DNA of 15,278 bases, from contig DFHP01000164.1 of assembly GCA_002371335.1 (NCBI GenBank), positions 1-15,278 of the forward strand, written 5' to 3'. A model generated the notes under the pieces. It was not told where the DNA came from, searched no databases, and saw only the letters and a program-made list of their open reading frames with translations. Source of the stretch: Eubacterium sp. UBA3720 (GTDB lineage: Bacteria > Bacillota > Clostridia > Lachnospirales > Lachnospiraceae). The position numbers were made by a program, and so were the translations under genes. Numbering within the stretch: position 1 is the first letter of the stretch; every line of letters starts with the position of its first letter. This document shows, piece after piece, positions 6,214 to 13,300 of this stretch.

Positions 6214-7143
6214 ATGAAAAAAATAAATGAGATCCTTGGGATCAGATATCCGATCATTCAGGGTGGAATGGCAAATATTGCAACCGGCGGTTTTGCGGCA
6301 GCCTGTTCCAATGCGGGCGGTCTTGGAGTGATCGGAACAGGAGGAATGAACGCGGAAATACTGGAGGAGCATATAGCTCTCTGCCGGTCGCTGACAGATA
6401 AGCCTTTCGGCGTAAATCTGATGCTGATGAATCCCGATGCGGACGCCATGGCTGAAGTGATCGCCAGGGAGAAGGTACCGGTGGTCACCACGGGAGCAGG
6501 CAATCCGGGAAAATATATACCGGCCTGGAAAGAGAACGGGATCAAAATTTATCCTGTTTCAGCCAGTGTTCTGCTGGCGCAGCGCCTCGTGCGCGACGGG
6601 GTTGACGGTATCATTGCAGAGGGAACCGAAAGCGGCGGACATGTGGGGGAGATGACGACCATGACTCTTCTCCCGCAGATGGCGGATGCTCTGGATGTGC
6701 CTGTGATCGCGGCAGGCGGCATAGCCGACGGCAGACAGATGGCAGCGGCTTATATACTGGGAGCCTGCGGCGTACAGGTGGGCACATGCCTTCTGGTCAG
6801 CGAGGAATGTCCGATCCATGAGAATTATAAAAAGGCACTGATCCGGGCGAAGGATAACAGTACGGTGGTGACGGGGCGCTCCGTCAACGCGCCGGTCCGT
6901 GTCATAAAAAACAGGATGACACGCCAGTACATCAAACTGGAAAGGCAGGGCGCGAAACAGATGGAGCTGGAACAGTTTACGCTGGGATCACTGAGAAAGG
7001 CCGTTTTTGACGGAAATACTGACGAAGGATCTTTGATGGCCGGTCAGGTCTGCGGCCAGCTGAAAGAGATCAGGCCCGTGGCCGAGATCTTTGCGGATCT
7101 GCAGGAAGGATGTGAAAACGCTCTTCGCGGGATAAGGAGGTAA
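6214..7143 (+). CDS. fabK: Enoyl-ACP reductase II (FMN-dependent)
   Basis: FabK reduces trans-2-enoyl-ACP in the last step of each elongation cycle, using FMN and NAD(P)H. It belongs to the nitronate monooxygenase-like TIM-barrel family and is unrelated to FabI. The 309-residue product has the usual length. It shows the N-terminal phosphate-binding region (RYPIIQGGMANIATGG, GGLGVIGTGG), the central motif ESGGHVGEMTT with His143 matching the conserved His of streptococcal FabK, and VIAAGGIADGRQMAAAYILGA in the FMN phosphate-binding part. The start follows GAGGAG. It opens the second half of the operon after a 368-base spacer, and I see no convincing promoter of its own. FabK enzymes are typically insensitive to triclosan. 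Confidence 0.95.
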   Translation: MKKINEILGIRYPIIQGGMANIATGGFAAACSNAGGLGVIGTGGMNAEILEEHIALCRSLTDKPFGVNLMLMNPDADAMAEVIAREKVPVVTTGAGNPGKYIPAWKENGIKIYPVSASVLLAQRLVRDGVDGIIAEGTESGGHVGEMTTMTLLPQMADALDVPVIAAGGIADGRQMAAAYILGACGVQVGTCLLVSEECPIHENYKKALIRAKDNSTVVTGRSVNAPVRVIKNRMTRQYIKLERQGAKQMELEQFTLGSLRKAVFDGNTDEGSLMAGQVCGQLKEIRPVAEIFADLQEGCENALRGIRR

Positions 7144-7145
7144 AT

Positions 7146-8084
7146 ATGAAGACAGCGATTCTATTTGCGGGACAGGGCAGCCAGAAGGCGGGCATGGGCC
7201 GCGACATATATGAGGCTTATCCGGCTTTTGCGCAGGCGGTGAACCGGGCGGCGGAGCTGGTTGATTTCGATCTGAAGACGCTGATGTTTGATGGACCTGA
7301 AACACTGCTGTCACAGACAGAATTTACGCAGCCTGCCCTGGCGGCGTTCGCGGCGGGAGTAACTGCCGTGCTGAAGGAAAATAACATCCGGGCGGATTAT
7401 ATGGCGGGGCTTTCTCTTGGAGAATACAGCGCGCTGCATGCTGCCGGGGTTTTTGACCGGGACACACTGATCAGGACGACTGCATTCCGCGGAAGGTCAA
7501 TGCAGAAATGCGGTCAGGGGCTGGATACAAAGATGACTGCCATTATCGGGCTGGAGCCGGGTACGGTGGAAAAAATATGTGAGGAAGCTTCCTATGAGGC
7601 GTTGTGTTCCGTTGAAGTATCCAATTATAACGCAAAAGGGCAGATTGTGGTATCAGGCCTTCGTGAAGCGGTCGAGATCGCAGAGATAAAAGCAAAAGAA
7701 GCCGGGGCAAAACGCTGTATGCCGCTCAATGTGAGTTCAGCGTTTCATACCTGCTTCATGGAAAAAGCGTCGCAGGAGCTGAAAGAATACTTCCGGACGG
7801 TCAGATTCGGGGAAATGCAGACGCCTGTGGTATTCAACGTGTCGGGAAGACCCATGGATGAAACGGAGGATATTCCGGCGCTTCTGGAACTGCAGGTAAA
7901 GACCGGCGTGCGAATGATGCAGACGATCGAATTTCTGAAACAGGCAGGCGTGGAGAGGATTATTGAAGTTGGTCCGGGAAAAACACTGTCCGGTTTTGTC
8001 AGGAGGACCGTTTCCGGGATCAAAACATATTCGATCGATTCGAAAGCGGATCTGGATAAGGTCATCGGAATATTCGGGAGGTAA
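7146..8084 (+). CDS. fabD: Malonyl-CoA:ACP transacylase
   Basis: FabD moves malonyl groups from CoA to AcpP. The 312-residue product has the usual length. It shows the N-terminal FAGQGSQKAGMG motif, the nucleophile elbow GLSLGEYSAL with Ser90, the catalytic His201 in SSAFHTCFM, and the late EVGPGKTLSGFVRR segment. Ser90 and His201 fall almost exactly where they do in the E. coli enzyme, so there is no insertion here, in contrast to several neighbours. Two bases separate it from the fabK stop, and its ribosome binding site AAGGAGG overlaps the end of fabK. Confidence 0.97.
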   Translation: MKTAILFAGQGSQKAGMGRDIYEAYPAFAQAVNRAAELVDFDLKTLMFDGPETLLSQTEFTQPALAAFAAGVTAVLKENNIRADYMAGLSLGEYSALHAAGVFDRDTLIRTTAFRGRSMQKCGQGLDTKMTAIIGLEPGTVEKICEEASYEALCSVEVSNYNAKGQIVVSGLREAVEIAEIKAKEAGAKRCMPLNVSSAFHTCFMEKASQELKEYFRTVRFGEMQTPVVFNVSGRPMDETEDIPALLELQVKTGVRMMQTIEFLKQAGVERIIEVGPGKTLSGFVRRTVSGIKTYSIDSKADLDKVIGIFGR

Positions 8085-8088
8085 AAAA

Positions 8089-8829
8089 ATGAGATTAAAA
8101 GGTCAGACAGCCATTGTAACAGGCGGAAGCTCGGGGATAGGACGGGCGGTCTGTGTGAAACTGGCTTCGGAAGGAGCAAACATAGTCATCGGATTCGGAC
8201 ATGACAGTGAAGGTGCCAGAGAAACGGAGCTGCGCTGCCGCGCATACGGAGTAAACGCCATCAGCGTGCAGGCGGATATGGCGGACGAAGAGGCGTGCGA
8301 CAGACTTTTTCTGGAAGCTCTGGATATGAATGAAAGAGTAGATATACTGGTCAATAATGCCGGGATCACAAAGGACAATCTGATGCTTCGAATGAGTGCG
8401 GAGGATTTCGACAAAGTCATCCGGGTGAATATGTACGGGGCATTTTATTGCATGAAAAGAGCGTCAAAGATCATGCTTCGGCAGAGATACGGCCGTATTA
8501 TTAATATCTCGAGCGTATCGGGACTGTATGGAAACGCGGGACAGGTAAATTACGCCGCGGCGAAGGCGGGACTGATCGGTATGACAAAATCTCTGGCCAA
8601 AGAGCTGGCCAGAAAAAACGTTACGGTAAACGCGGTAGCGCCGGGCATGATAGAGACAAGAATGACGGAAGCGCTTCCTGAAGAAGTAAAAGCAGAAATG
8701 AAGAAGAGCATTCCATGCGGAAGACCCGGGAAACCGGAGGAGGCAGCCTTTGCCGTGAGTATGCTGGCAGACCCGGAGGCTTCATATATTACGGGGCAGG
8801 TACTCTCCGTAGACGGAGGAATGTTCTAA
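8089..8829 (+). CDS. fabG: 3-oxoacyl-ACP reductase (short-chain dehydrogenase)
   Basis: FabG reduces 3-ketoacyl-ACP with NADPH. The 246-residue short-chain dehydrogenase begins at ATG 8089, right after GGGAGG. A longer open frame to the left only overlaps fabD. The cofactor motif GGSSGIGR lies near residues 12-19 and NNAG near 88-91. The catalytic residues are Ser142 (INISSVSG), Tyr155 and Lys159 (YAAAKAG). The C-terminus AVAPGMIETRMTEALP and SYITGQVLSVDGGMF is typical of FabG. It follows fabD by four bases. The end of the gene (8823-8833) shares an 11-base word with the left edge of the window. No oddities in the protein. Confidence 0.97.
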   Translation: MRLKGQTAIVTGGSSGIGRAVCVKLASEGANIVIGFGHDSEGARETELRCRAYGVNAISVQADMADEEACDRLFLEALDMNERVDILVNNAGITKDNLMLRMSAEDFDKVIRVNMYGAFYCMKRASKIMLRQRYGRIINISSVSGLYGNAGQVNYAAAKAGLIGMTKSLAKELARKNVTVNAVAPGMIETRMTEALPEEVKAEMKKSIPCGRPGKPEEAAFAVSMLADPEASYITGQVLSVDGGMF

Positions 8830-8870
8830 TGCTCATACAGCAGCTCGCGCGCGATCAGAGATCGCGATTG

Positions 8871-8921
8871 AATGCTTGTGCAGATTGTTGAAATGTTCAC
8901 ACAGATTTCCGTCCTTGGAGT
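8871..8921 (+). repeat. Dispersed repeat, copy B (between fabG and fabF)
   Basis: This is the partner of the repeat at 10-63, with the same 19-base start and a similar TTCACACA-ATTTCC core. It lies 41 bases behind the fabG stop. A 7-bp hairpin, CGCGATC-AGA-GATCGCG (8850-8866), precedes it. Its second half forms the left arm of the stem described for the fabF leader. Confidence 0.7.
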
Positions 8922-8980
8922 CCTGAAAAGAGTTATGAGGCGGGAAATCGTGTGAACGGATGTATAGCCGGGAAGGACGG
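8895..8980 (+). promoter_or_regulatory. Structured fabF leader with alternative pairings
   Basis: GTTCACAC-A-GATTTCC (8895-8910) pairs with GGAAATCGTGTGAAC (8943-8957): 15 pairs with a single bulged A. A second perfect pairing, CCGTCCTT (8909-8916) with AAGGACGG (8973-8980), shares two bases with the first and ends four bases before the fabF ribosome binding site AAAGGAG. The two can form a pseudoknot or exclude one another. There is no T-tract, so the structure looks like a leader element or processing site rather than a terminator. Function is inferred only. Confidence 0.5.
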
Positions 8981-8996
8981 CGAAAGGAGATAAGGA

Positions 8997-10283
8997 ATGA
9001 GAAGAGTTGTGGTCACCGGCCTTGGTGCCGTGACGCCGGTCGGAAATGATGTGGAGTCTTTCTGGAATTCGATAAGGGAAGGCAGATGTGGGATAGCGCC
9101 GATCACGGCTTATGATACTTCTGACAGAAGTGTTAAGCTGGCGGCGGAGGTGAAGGATCTGGATGCGGCAAGGTATCTGCCGAAGAAGGAGCTCAGAAAG
9201 CTGGACAGGAGCAATGTATTTGCGCTTGCGGCTGCTGCGCAGGCTATGGAGGACGCAGGAATCGATGCCCCCGGAGCCGGTGATGGACAGGGTAAAGAGA
9301 GTGCCGGGGAAAACCGGGATCGATGGGGCGTTATCATGGGAAGCGGTATCGGTGGTTTTCAGACGATCGAAGAGGAAAAAGAGAAGGGCATGGCAAAAGG
9401 GTATGACCGTGTTTCGCCGTTTTTTATCCCGAAGGCTATCGCAAATATGTCGGCGGGACATATTGCGATCCGGTACGGGCTTCACGGCGTCTGCAGCTGC
9501 ACGGTGACCGCATGTGCCAGCGCCGCGAACAGCATCGGGGATGCATTCCGCCAGATCAGGGACGGATATATGGATCTGATGGTTGCGGGAGGAACGGAGG
9601 CTGCGATCACTCCTCTGGCGATCGGAGGCTTCAGCAGCATGAAGGCACTTTCAACGGCGACTGACCCGTCCCGGGCGTCGATCCCGTTTGACGCGGAAAG
9701 AGATGGTTTTGTCATGGGAGAAGGAGCGGCAGTCCTCGTGCTGGAGGAGTATGAAAGAGCCGTAAAGCGGGGCGCCCGTATTTACGCCGAAATCTGTGGT
9801 TTTGGAACAAATTGTGACGCGTATCATATCACAGCCCCTGCACCCGACGGAACAGGAGCCTCCGCATGTATGCGCCTGGCAATGCAGGATGCGGGAATAT
9901 TGCCGGAGTCTGTGGATTACATCAACGCTCACGGAACTTCAACGGCTATGAATGACAAGGGCGAGAGCGCCGCGATCCATGCTGTATTCGGTGACCGCGC
10001 TGACCCTGAGACGGGCAGTCTCTGCGTAAGCTCTACGAAGTCCATGACCGGACATCTGCTCGGTGCGAGCGCGGCTGTCGAGGCAGTGATCACGATCAAG
10101 GCCGTGCAGGAAGGATATATGCCCCCGACGATCAATTACCGGGTGCCGGATCCGGAGTGTTTGCTGGACGTAGTGCCGAATCAGGGACGCGGTAGAGAAA
10201 TCAGATATGCGCTGTCCAATTCCCTTGGCTTTGGCGGTCATAACGCAACGCTGGTATTCGGAAAATACAGGGAGGAAAAATAA
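8997..10283 (+). CDS. fabF: Beta-ketoacyl-ACP synthase II
   Basis: FabF extends acyl-ACP by two carbons with malonyl-ACP. The 428-residue product has the Cys-His-His triad: Cys173 in TVTACASAANS, His312 in INAHGTSTAMND and His353 in KSMTGHLLGASAAVEAV. It also has the MGSGIGG turn and the C-terminal NSLGFGGHNATLVF loop. Before MGSGIGG lies an extra Gly/Glu/Asp-rich stretch (about 97-112, PGAGDGQGKESAGENRDR). That accounts for a shift of about ten residues from E. coli numbering. The start follows AAAGGAG. Its stop overlaps the fabZ start as TAATG. FabF may also contribute to unsaturated chain elongation, because no FabB is seen. Confidence 0.97.
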   Translation: MRRVVVTGLGAVTPVGNDVESFWNSIREGRCGIAPITAYDTSDRSVKLAAEVKDLDAARYLPKKELRKLDRSNVFALAAAAQAMEDAGIDAPGAGDGQGKESAGENRDRWGVIMGSGIGGFQTIEEEKEKGMAKGYDRVSPFFIPKAIANMSAGHIAIRYGLHGVCSCTVTACASAANSIGDAFRQIRDGYMDLMVAGGTEAAITPLAIGGFSSMKALSTATDPSRASIPFDAERDGFVMGEGAAVLVLEEYERAVKRGARIYAEICGFGTNCDAYHITAPAPDGTGASACMRLAMQDAGILPESVDYINAHGTSTAMNDKGESAAIHAVFGDRADPETGSLCVSSTKSMTGHLLGASAAVEAVITIKAVQEGYMPPTINYRVPDPECLLDVVPNQGRGREIRYALSNSLGFGGHNATLVFGKYREEK

Positions 10284-10714
10284 TGGAATTAAATTCAGAT
10301 CAGATCCGGGATATTTTGCCCCACAGATACCCGTTCCTGCTCGTAGACCGGATTCTGGAATGCGAGCCGGGCGTATCGGCAGTCGGAAGAAAGTGTGTGA
10401 CTGCCAATGAAATGCATTTCTGCGGTCATTTTCCGCAGAAGCAGGTAATGCCCGGGGTGCTCATCCTGGAAGCCCTTGCCCAGACAGGAGCAGTGGCTAT
10501 ATTATCGGAAGAGGAAAACAGAGGGAAGCTGGTGCTGTTTGGCGGAGTCAGGCAGGCCAGGTTCCGCAGACAGGTCATCCCGGGGGATGTGCTGGAGCTT
10601 AAATGTGAGATCATTGACAGAAAGGGACCGGCGGGTTTCGGAAAGGCCGTTGCTTTCGTAGACGGCAAAAAAGCTGTCACGGCAGAAATATCTTTTGTGA
10701 TCTCTGACGAATAA
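10283..10714 (+). CDS. fabZ: 3-hydroxyacyl-ACP dehydratase
   Basis: FabZ removes water from 3-hydroxyacyl-ACP. The 143-residue hot-dog-fold protein shows DILPHRYPFLLVDRI at the N-terminus and the active-site helix HFPQKQVMPGVLILEALAQTG with His49 and Glu63. These are the same positions as in the Pseudomonas aeruginosa enzyme. The MPG turn and the overall length fit FabZ rather than FabA. Its start overlaps the fabF stop, and GGGAGG precedes it. It is the last biosynthetic gene. No terminator is visible between it and the marR-family gene, so read-through is possible. Confidence 0.97.
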   Translation: MELNSDQIRDILPHRYPFLLVDRILECEPGVSAVGRKCVTANEMHFCGHFPQKQVMPGVLILEALAQTGAVAILSEEENRGKLVLFGGVRQARFRRQVIPGDVLELKCEIIDRKGPAGFGKAVAFVDGKKAVTAEISFVISDE

Positions 10715-10742
10715 AAAATAATTCCATCTGCCATAGTGTGTA

Positions 10743-10751
10743 TGATATAAT
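10743..10751 (+). promoter_or_regulatory. Extended -10 promoter for the marR-family gene
   Basis: TGATATAAT is a perfect TGn plus TATAAT extended -10 element. The -35 region, TTCCAT at 10722-10727 with an 18-base spacer, is weak, as extended -10 promoters allow. Transcription would start near 10758, leaving a leader that contains the palindrome GCCGCGCGGC just behind. This allows the regulator to be made independently of the fab operon. Confidence 0.6.
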
Positions 10752-10888
10752 ATTTACATTAAGCCGCGCGGCCAGAGATAAAGGCCTCCGGCGTATATAA
10801 CAAAGACTTGGGGAACAGCCGTGAGGAAGGATGCGGGTTTCGCGGAACAGGTCGAAAAATAAAGAAAGCAGCGGGTGGCAGAAGAGGC

Positions 10889-11365
10889 ATGGAAAGCGTT
10901 GAGATGACGGGAATGACTACGGAAGAAGCATTTCAGGAGGTATACTCCAATTTTAAACTTCATTTCTACAGGGAGGTTTTCGGAAATTTTGACAACAGAG
11001 AAGCGACATTGACCACGGTGGAAACGTTTTGCATGGAGGTGATCTATGCGTTAAAAAATCCCACAGTGAATGAATTTGCCAATTTCATAAAAATATCGTC
11101 TCCTAACGCCGCTTATAAGGTAAATAAGCTGGTAAAAAAAGGATATCTGAAAAAAATACAGTCCAAGGAAGATCGCCGGGAGTATTATCTTCAGGTGACA
11201 CAGAAATTCCTGGATTACTATAATGTCAGTACGACCTATGTCCGTGAGACAATGGCCAAGCTGAAAAACAGCATGAATGCATCAGAATGGAAAGATTTTC
11301 ATCATGTACTTGACAGGATCCTTGAGGAACAGAGCAAAGATCTTCCCATGAGGAAGAAGAGATAA
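10889..11365 (+). CDS. MarR-family winged-helix regulator, candidate FabT-like
   Basis: The product (158 residues from ATG 10889) is a dimeric winged-helix DNA-binding protein. It has a helical N-terminus, the helix-turn-helix at about 55-80 (PTVNEFANFIKISSPNAAYK, then VNKLVKKGYL), the wing with the MarR-type SKEDRREYYLQVT motif, and a C-terminal dimerisation helix with a basic tail (RKKR). The start is uncertain: 10889 has only a poor ribosome site, while ATG 10904 has GGAAAG seven bases upstream. A TTG start at 10808 adds 27 basic residues and has no binding site. It sits directly behind fabZ with its own promoter. FabT, a MarR-family repressor, controls FAS II genes in streptococci, so the same job is plausible here but not shown. 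Confidence 0.9.
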   Translation: MESVEMTGMTTEEAFQEVYSNFKLHFYREVFGNFDNREATLTTVETFCMEVIYALKNPTVNEFANFIKISSPNAAYKVNKLVKKGYLKKIQSKEDRREYYLQVTQKFLDYYNVSTTYVRETMAKLKNSMNASEWKDFHHVLDRILEEQSKDLPMRKKR

Positions 11366-11389
11366 TAAATCTTTGTGGAGGTATTAGGT

Positions 11390-13009
11390 ATGAATTTAGG
11401 CAATATTATCACCCTGTTAGGCGGACTGGGCGCATTCCTGTTCGGAATGAAATATATGGGTGAGGGCTTGGAGCTTGCCGCCGGTTCAAAGATGAAGGAC
11501 GTACTGGAAAAACTGACGAGGAATCCGGTGCTGGGATTCCTGCTCGGACTGATCGTTACAGCATGTATCCAGTCTTCATCCGCGACCACTGTTATGGTAA
11601 TGGGATTTATTAATGCAGGGATCATGGATCTGGCACAGGCGACCGGTGTTATTTTCGGAGCAAACATCGGTACCACGATCACCAGTATCCTGATCGCGCT
11701 GGATGTGTCCGGCATCGCGCCCTTCTGTATCGCCGTCGGCGCGGTTATGATGCTTTATTCAAAGAAGAAAAGGAACAGGCATATCGGACAGGTCATATTG
11801 GGATTCGGTTTTCTGTTCCAGGGACTGCATACCATGAGCGGCGCAATGTCTCCGCTTCGTGACTCGGTAGTTTTCCAGAAATTTATCATGAACGCGAAGA
11901 ATCCGTTCCTCGGATTACTGCTGGGAATCGTGCTCTGCGCGATCATCCAGAGTTCGTCTGCCTCCGTCGGTATCCTGCAGGCGCTGGCAATGCAGGGACT
12001 GATGCCGCTTTATTTTGCCGGATTTATCGTGTGCGGTATCAACGTGGGATCATCTACGCCGGTCATCCTGTCTTCTTTCGGAGCGAAAAATAATGCAAAA
12101 AGAGCAGCTTCTATCTTTCTGCTGTTTAACTTTGTCGGCGCGGTTTTGTTTATGGTGCTCACTATTTTTACTCCGCTGACAGATATGATCATAAAGTTCG
12201 TGCCGAAGCCGGCTTTCCAGGTTTCCGTTTATCATATCCTCTTCAAGGTAGTAACGGGTCTGATCCTCCTTCCGATGACAAATCTGGTAGTTAAGCTGAC
12301 ATACAAGATATTTCCGAAACAGGCTCACGAAAGCGCGTTCCGTCTGGAATACATCGATAAGAATATGGTCGGAAATCCAAGCGTTATCATCGTGCAGATC
12401 AGCAAAGAGGTCGAGCGTGTCGGAGAACTGGTTAAGAACAATCTCGCCATTGCCTGCAAGGGACTGATCGAACATGACCTCTCCACGGCAAACGAGATAC
12501 GTGAAAACGAGGAAGTGGTCGATTATCTGACCAACGAGATCACCACATACATCACGAAGGTCAATGGCATGCGTCTGCCTGTCGGCGCCGCAGGAAAGCT
12601 TTCAAACGCTTTTAAGGCCATGAACGAACTGGAACAGATAGGAGACCATGCGGTAAAAATACTGTTGCAGAACGAGAAATGCGTGGATCTGAAACAGATA
12701 TATTCTCCCGAAGCGGTAGAGGAGTTCCGTTCGATCTACGAGCAGGACGACCTGCTGTTCTCTGAGTCCATGAAAAAACTGCTCGGCGGTGAAAACACGA
12801 TCACCGAAGAGCAGGCAAGAGAGACACAGCTGGTCATTTCCGAAATGAGTGCCGAAGCCCAGTCAAATCATATGGATCGTCTCCGCGACGGAAAATGCAG
12901 CTTCGATCAGGGACTCACCTTCGTCGAATCGCTGAACTCCCTCTCCAGGATAGCGAACCACCTGACCTGCATCGCCGAAGTCGGCGAAGAAGGCCTCAAC
13001 GACTACTGA
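11390..13009 (+). CDS. Na+/phosphate cotransporter with C-terminal PhoU-like domain
   Basis: This 539-residue membrane protein belongs to the Na/Pi-cotransporter II (NptA/YjbB) family and would import or export phosphate with sodium. Two inverted-topology transport repeats are visible, each with the signature QSSS: residues 61-64 (QSSSATT) and 187-190 (QSSSASV). Each is flanked by glycine-rich hydrophobic segments. From about 340 to the end the protein is soluble and helical and resembles PhoU (AFKAMNELEQIGDHAVKILL), as in many clostridial members. The start is ATG 11390, eight bases behind GGAGG; a GTG at 11375 is less likely. It follows the marR-family gene by 24 bases without a terminator, so they may share a transcript. 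A strong terminator follows. Confidence 0.93.
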   Translation: MNLGNIITLLGGLGAFLFGMKYMGEGLELAAGSKMKDVLEKLTRNPVLGFLLGLIVTACIQSSSATTVMVMGFINAGIMDLAQATGVIFGANIGTTITSILIALDVSGIAPFCIAVGAVMMLYSKKKRNRHIGQVILGFGFLFQGLHTMSGAMSPLRDSVVFQKFIMNAKNPFLGLLLGIVLCAIIQSSSASVGILQALAMQGLMPLYFAGFIVCGINVGSSTPVILSSFGAKNNAKRAASIFLLFNFVGAVLFMVLTIFTPLTDMIIKFVPKPAFQVSVYHILFKVVTGLILLPMTNLVVKLTYKIFPKQAHESAFRLEYIDKNMVGNPSVIIVQISKEVERVGELVKNNLAIACKGLIEHDLSTANEIRENEEVVDYLTNEITTYITKVNGMRLPVGAAGKLSNAFKAMNELEQIGDHAVKILLQNEKCVDLKQIYSPEAVEEFRSIYEQDDLLFSESMKKLLGGENTITEEQARETQLVISEMSAEAQSNHMDRLRDGKCSFDQGLTFVESLNSLSRIANHLTCIAEVGEEGLNDY

Positions 13010-13060
13010 TAGATCGGCAAACTGATCGACAAACCGATAAACTACAATTAATAACATCCC

Positions 13061-13103
13061 GGGTAATATTTTTACGTCATCGTAAAAATATTACCCTTTT
13101 TTT
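13061..13103 (+). terminator. Strong intrinsic terminator after the phosphate transporter gene
   Basis: GGGTAATATTTTTACG (13061-13076) pairs perfectly over 16 bases with CGTAAAAATATTACCC (13081-13096). The loop is TCAT and seven T residues follow. It separates the fab/marR/transporter block from the MATE gene. Confidence 0.95.
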
Positions 13104-13188
13104 CGGAACCGGGGACGGAGTTAAGTTCCATAATTATCTGAACGTTTCTGCACAGAAAAGAGAGCGGGCGCACATCATAGGGAGGATA
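13104..13188. other. Spacer with a GGGGACGG palindromic word
   Basis: No gene is supported. GGAAC (13105-13109) pairs with GTTCC (13125-13129) around the word GGGGACGGAGTTAA. Words of the GGGGACGG type are familiar from dispersed palindromic repeats in many bacterial genomes, so this may be a solitary REP-like unit. The evidence is a single short motif. Confidence 0.3.
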
Positions 13189-13245
13189 ATGCAAAAAAAA
13201 CCCGACCCGTTGATGAATGAGATTCAGGGTTGCAAAAAAAATTGA
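13189..13245 (+). CDS. Possible 18-codon small ORF upstream of the MATE gene
   Basis: ATG 13189 begins 18 codons (MQKKPDPLMNEIQGCKKN) ending in TGA. GGGAGG lies only three bases before the ATG, which is shorter than usual. The peptide is hydrophilic, has no membrane segment and is not recognised. Its last codons overlap a candidate promoter for the MATE gene, so it may be a chance frame. Confidence 0.2.
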   Translation: MQKKPDPLMNEIQGCKKN

Positions 13246-13258
13246 AAAGGTATATAAC
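13230..13258 (+). promoter_or_regulatory. Candidate promoter of the MATE gene
   Basis: TTGCAA (13230-13235), a 17-base spacer and TATAAC (13253-13258) form a reasonable sigma-A-type promoter directly behind the terminator of the previous unit. Transcription would start near 13265, giving a leader of about 36 bases that contains the ribosome binding site GGAGAGGAG. Confidence 0.5.
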
Positions 13259-13300
13259 AACACTGAAAATGGATAACAATTCCTGGAGAGGAGAATAGAC

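Noticed and set aside
7963..8088. Longer fabG reading frame starting inside fabD
   Set aside because: The extension overlaps fabD in another frame, has no ribosome site, and would place residues before the normal short-chain dehydrogenase start. ATG 8089 has GGGAGG directly upstream.
10808..10888. Upstream TTG start for the MarR-family protein
   Set aside because: There is no ribosome binding site, and the added 27 residues are basic and glycine-rich, unlike the family N-terminus.
13199..13240. Possible reverse-strand terminator (AACCC...GGGTT followed by T-run on the minus strand)
   Set aside because: The stem is only five bases with a long loop, and no reverse-strand gene is present for it to end.
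13254..13280. GGATAACAATT resembling a lac operator half, and two ATAACAA words 19 bases apart
   Set aside because: Only half of the lac operator is matched, no LacI-type gene is nearby, and the words are short and AT-rich.
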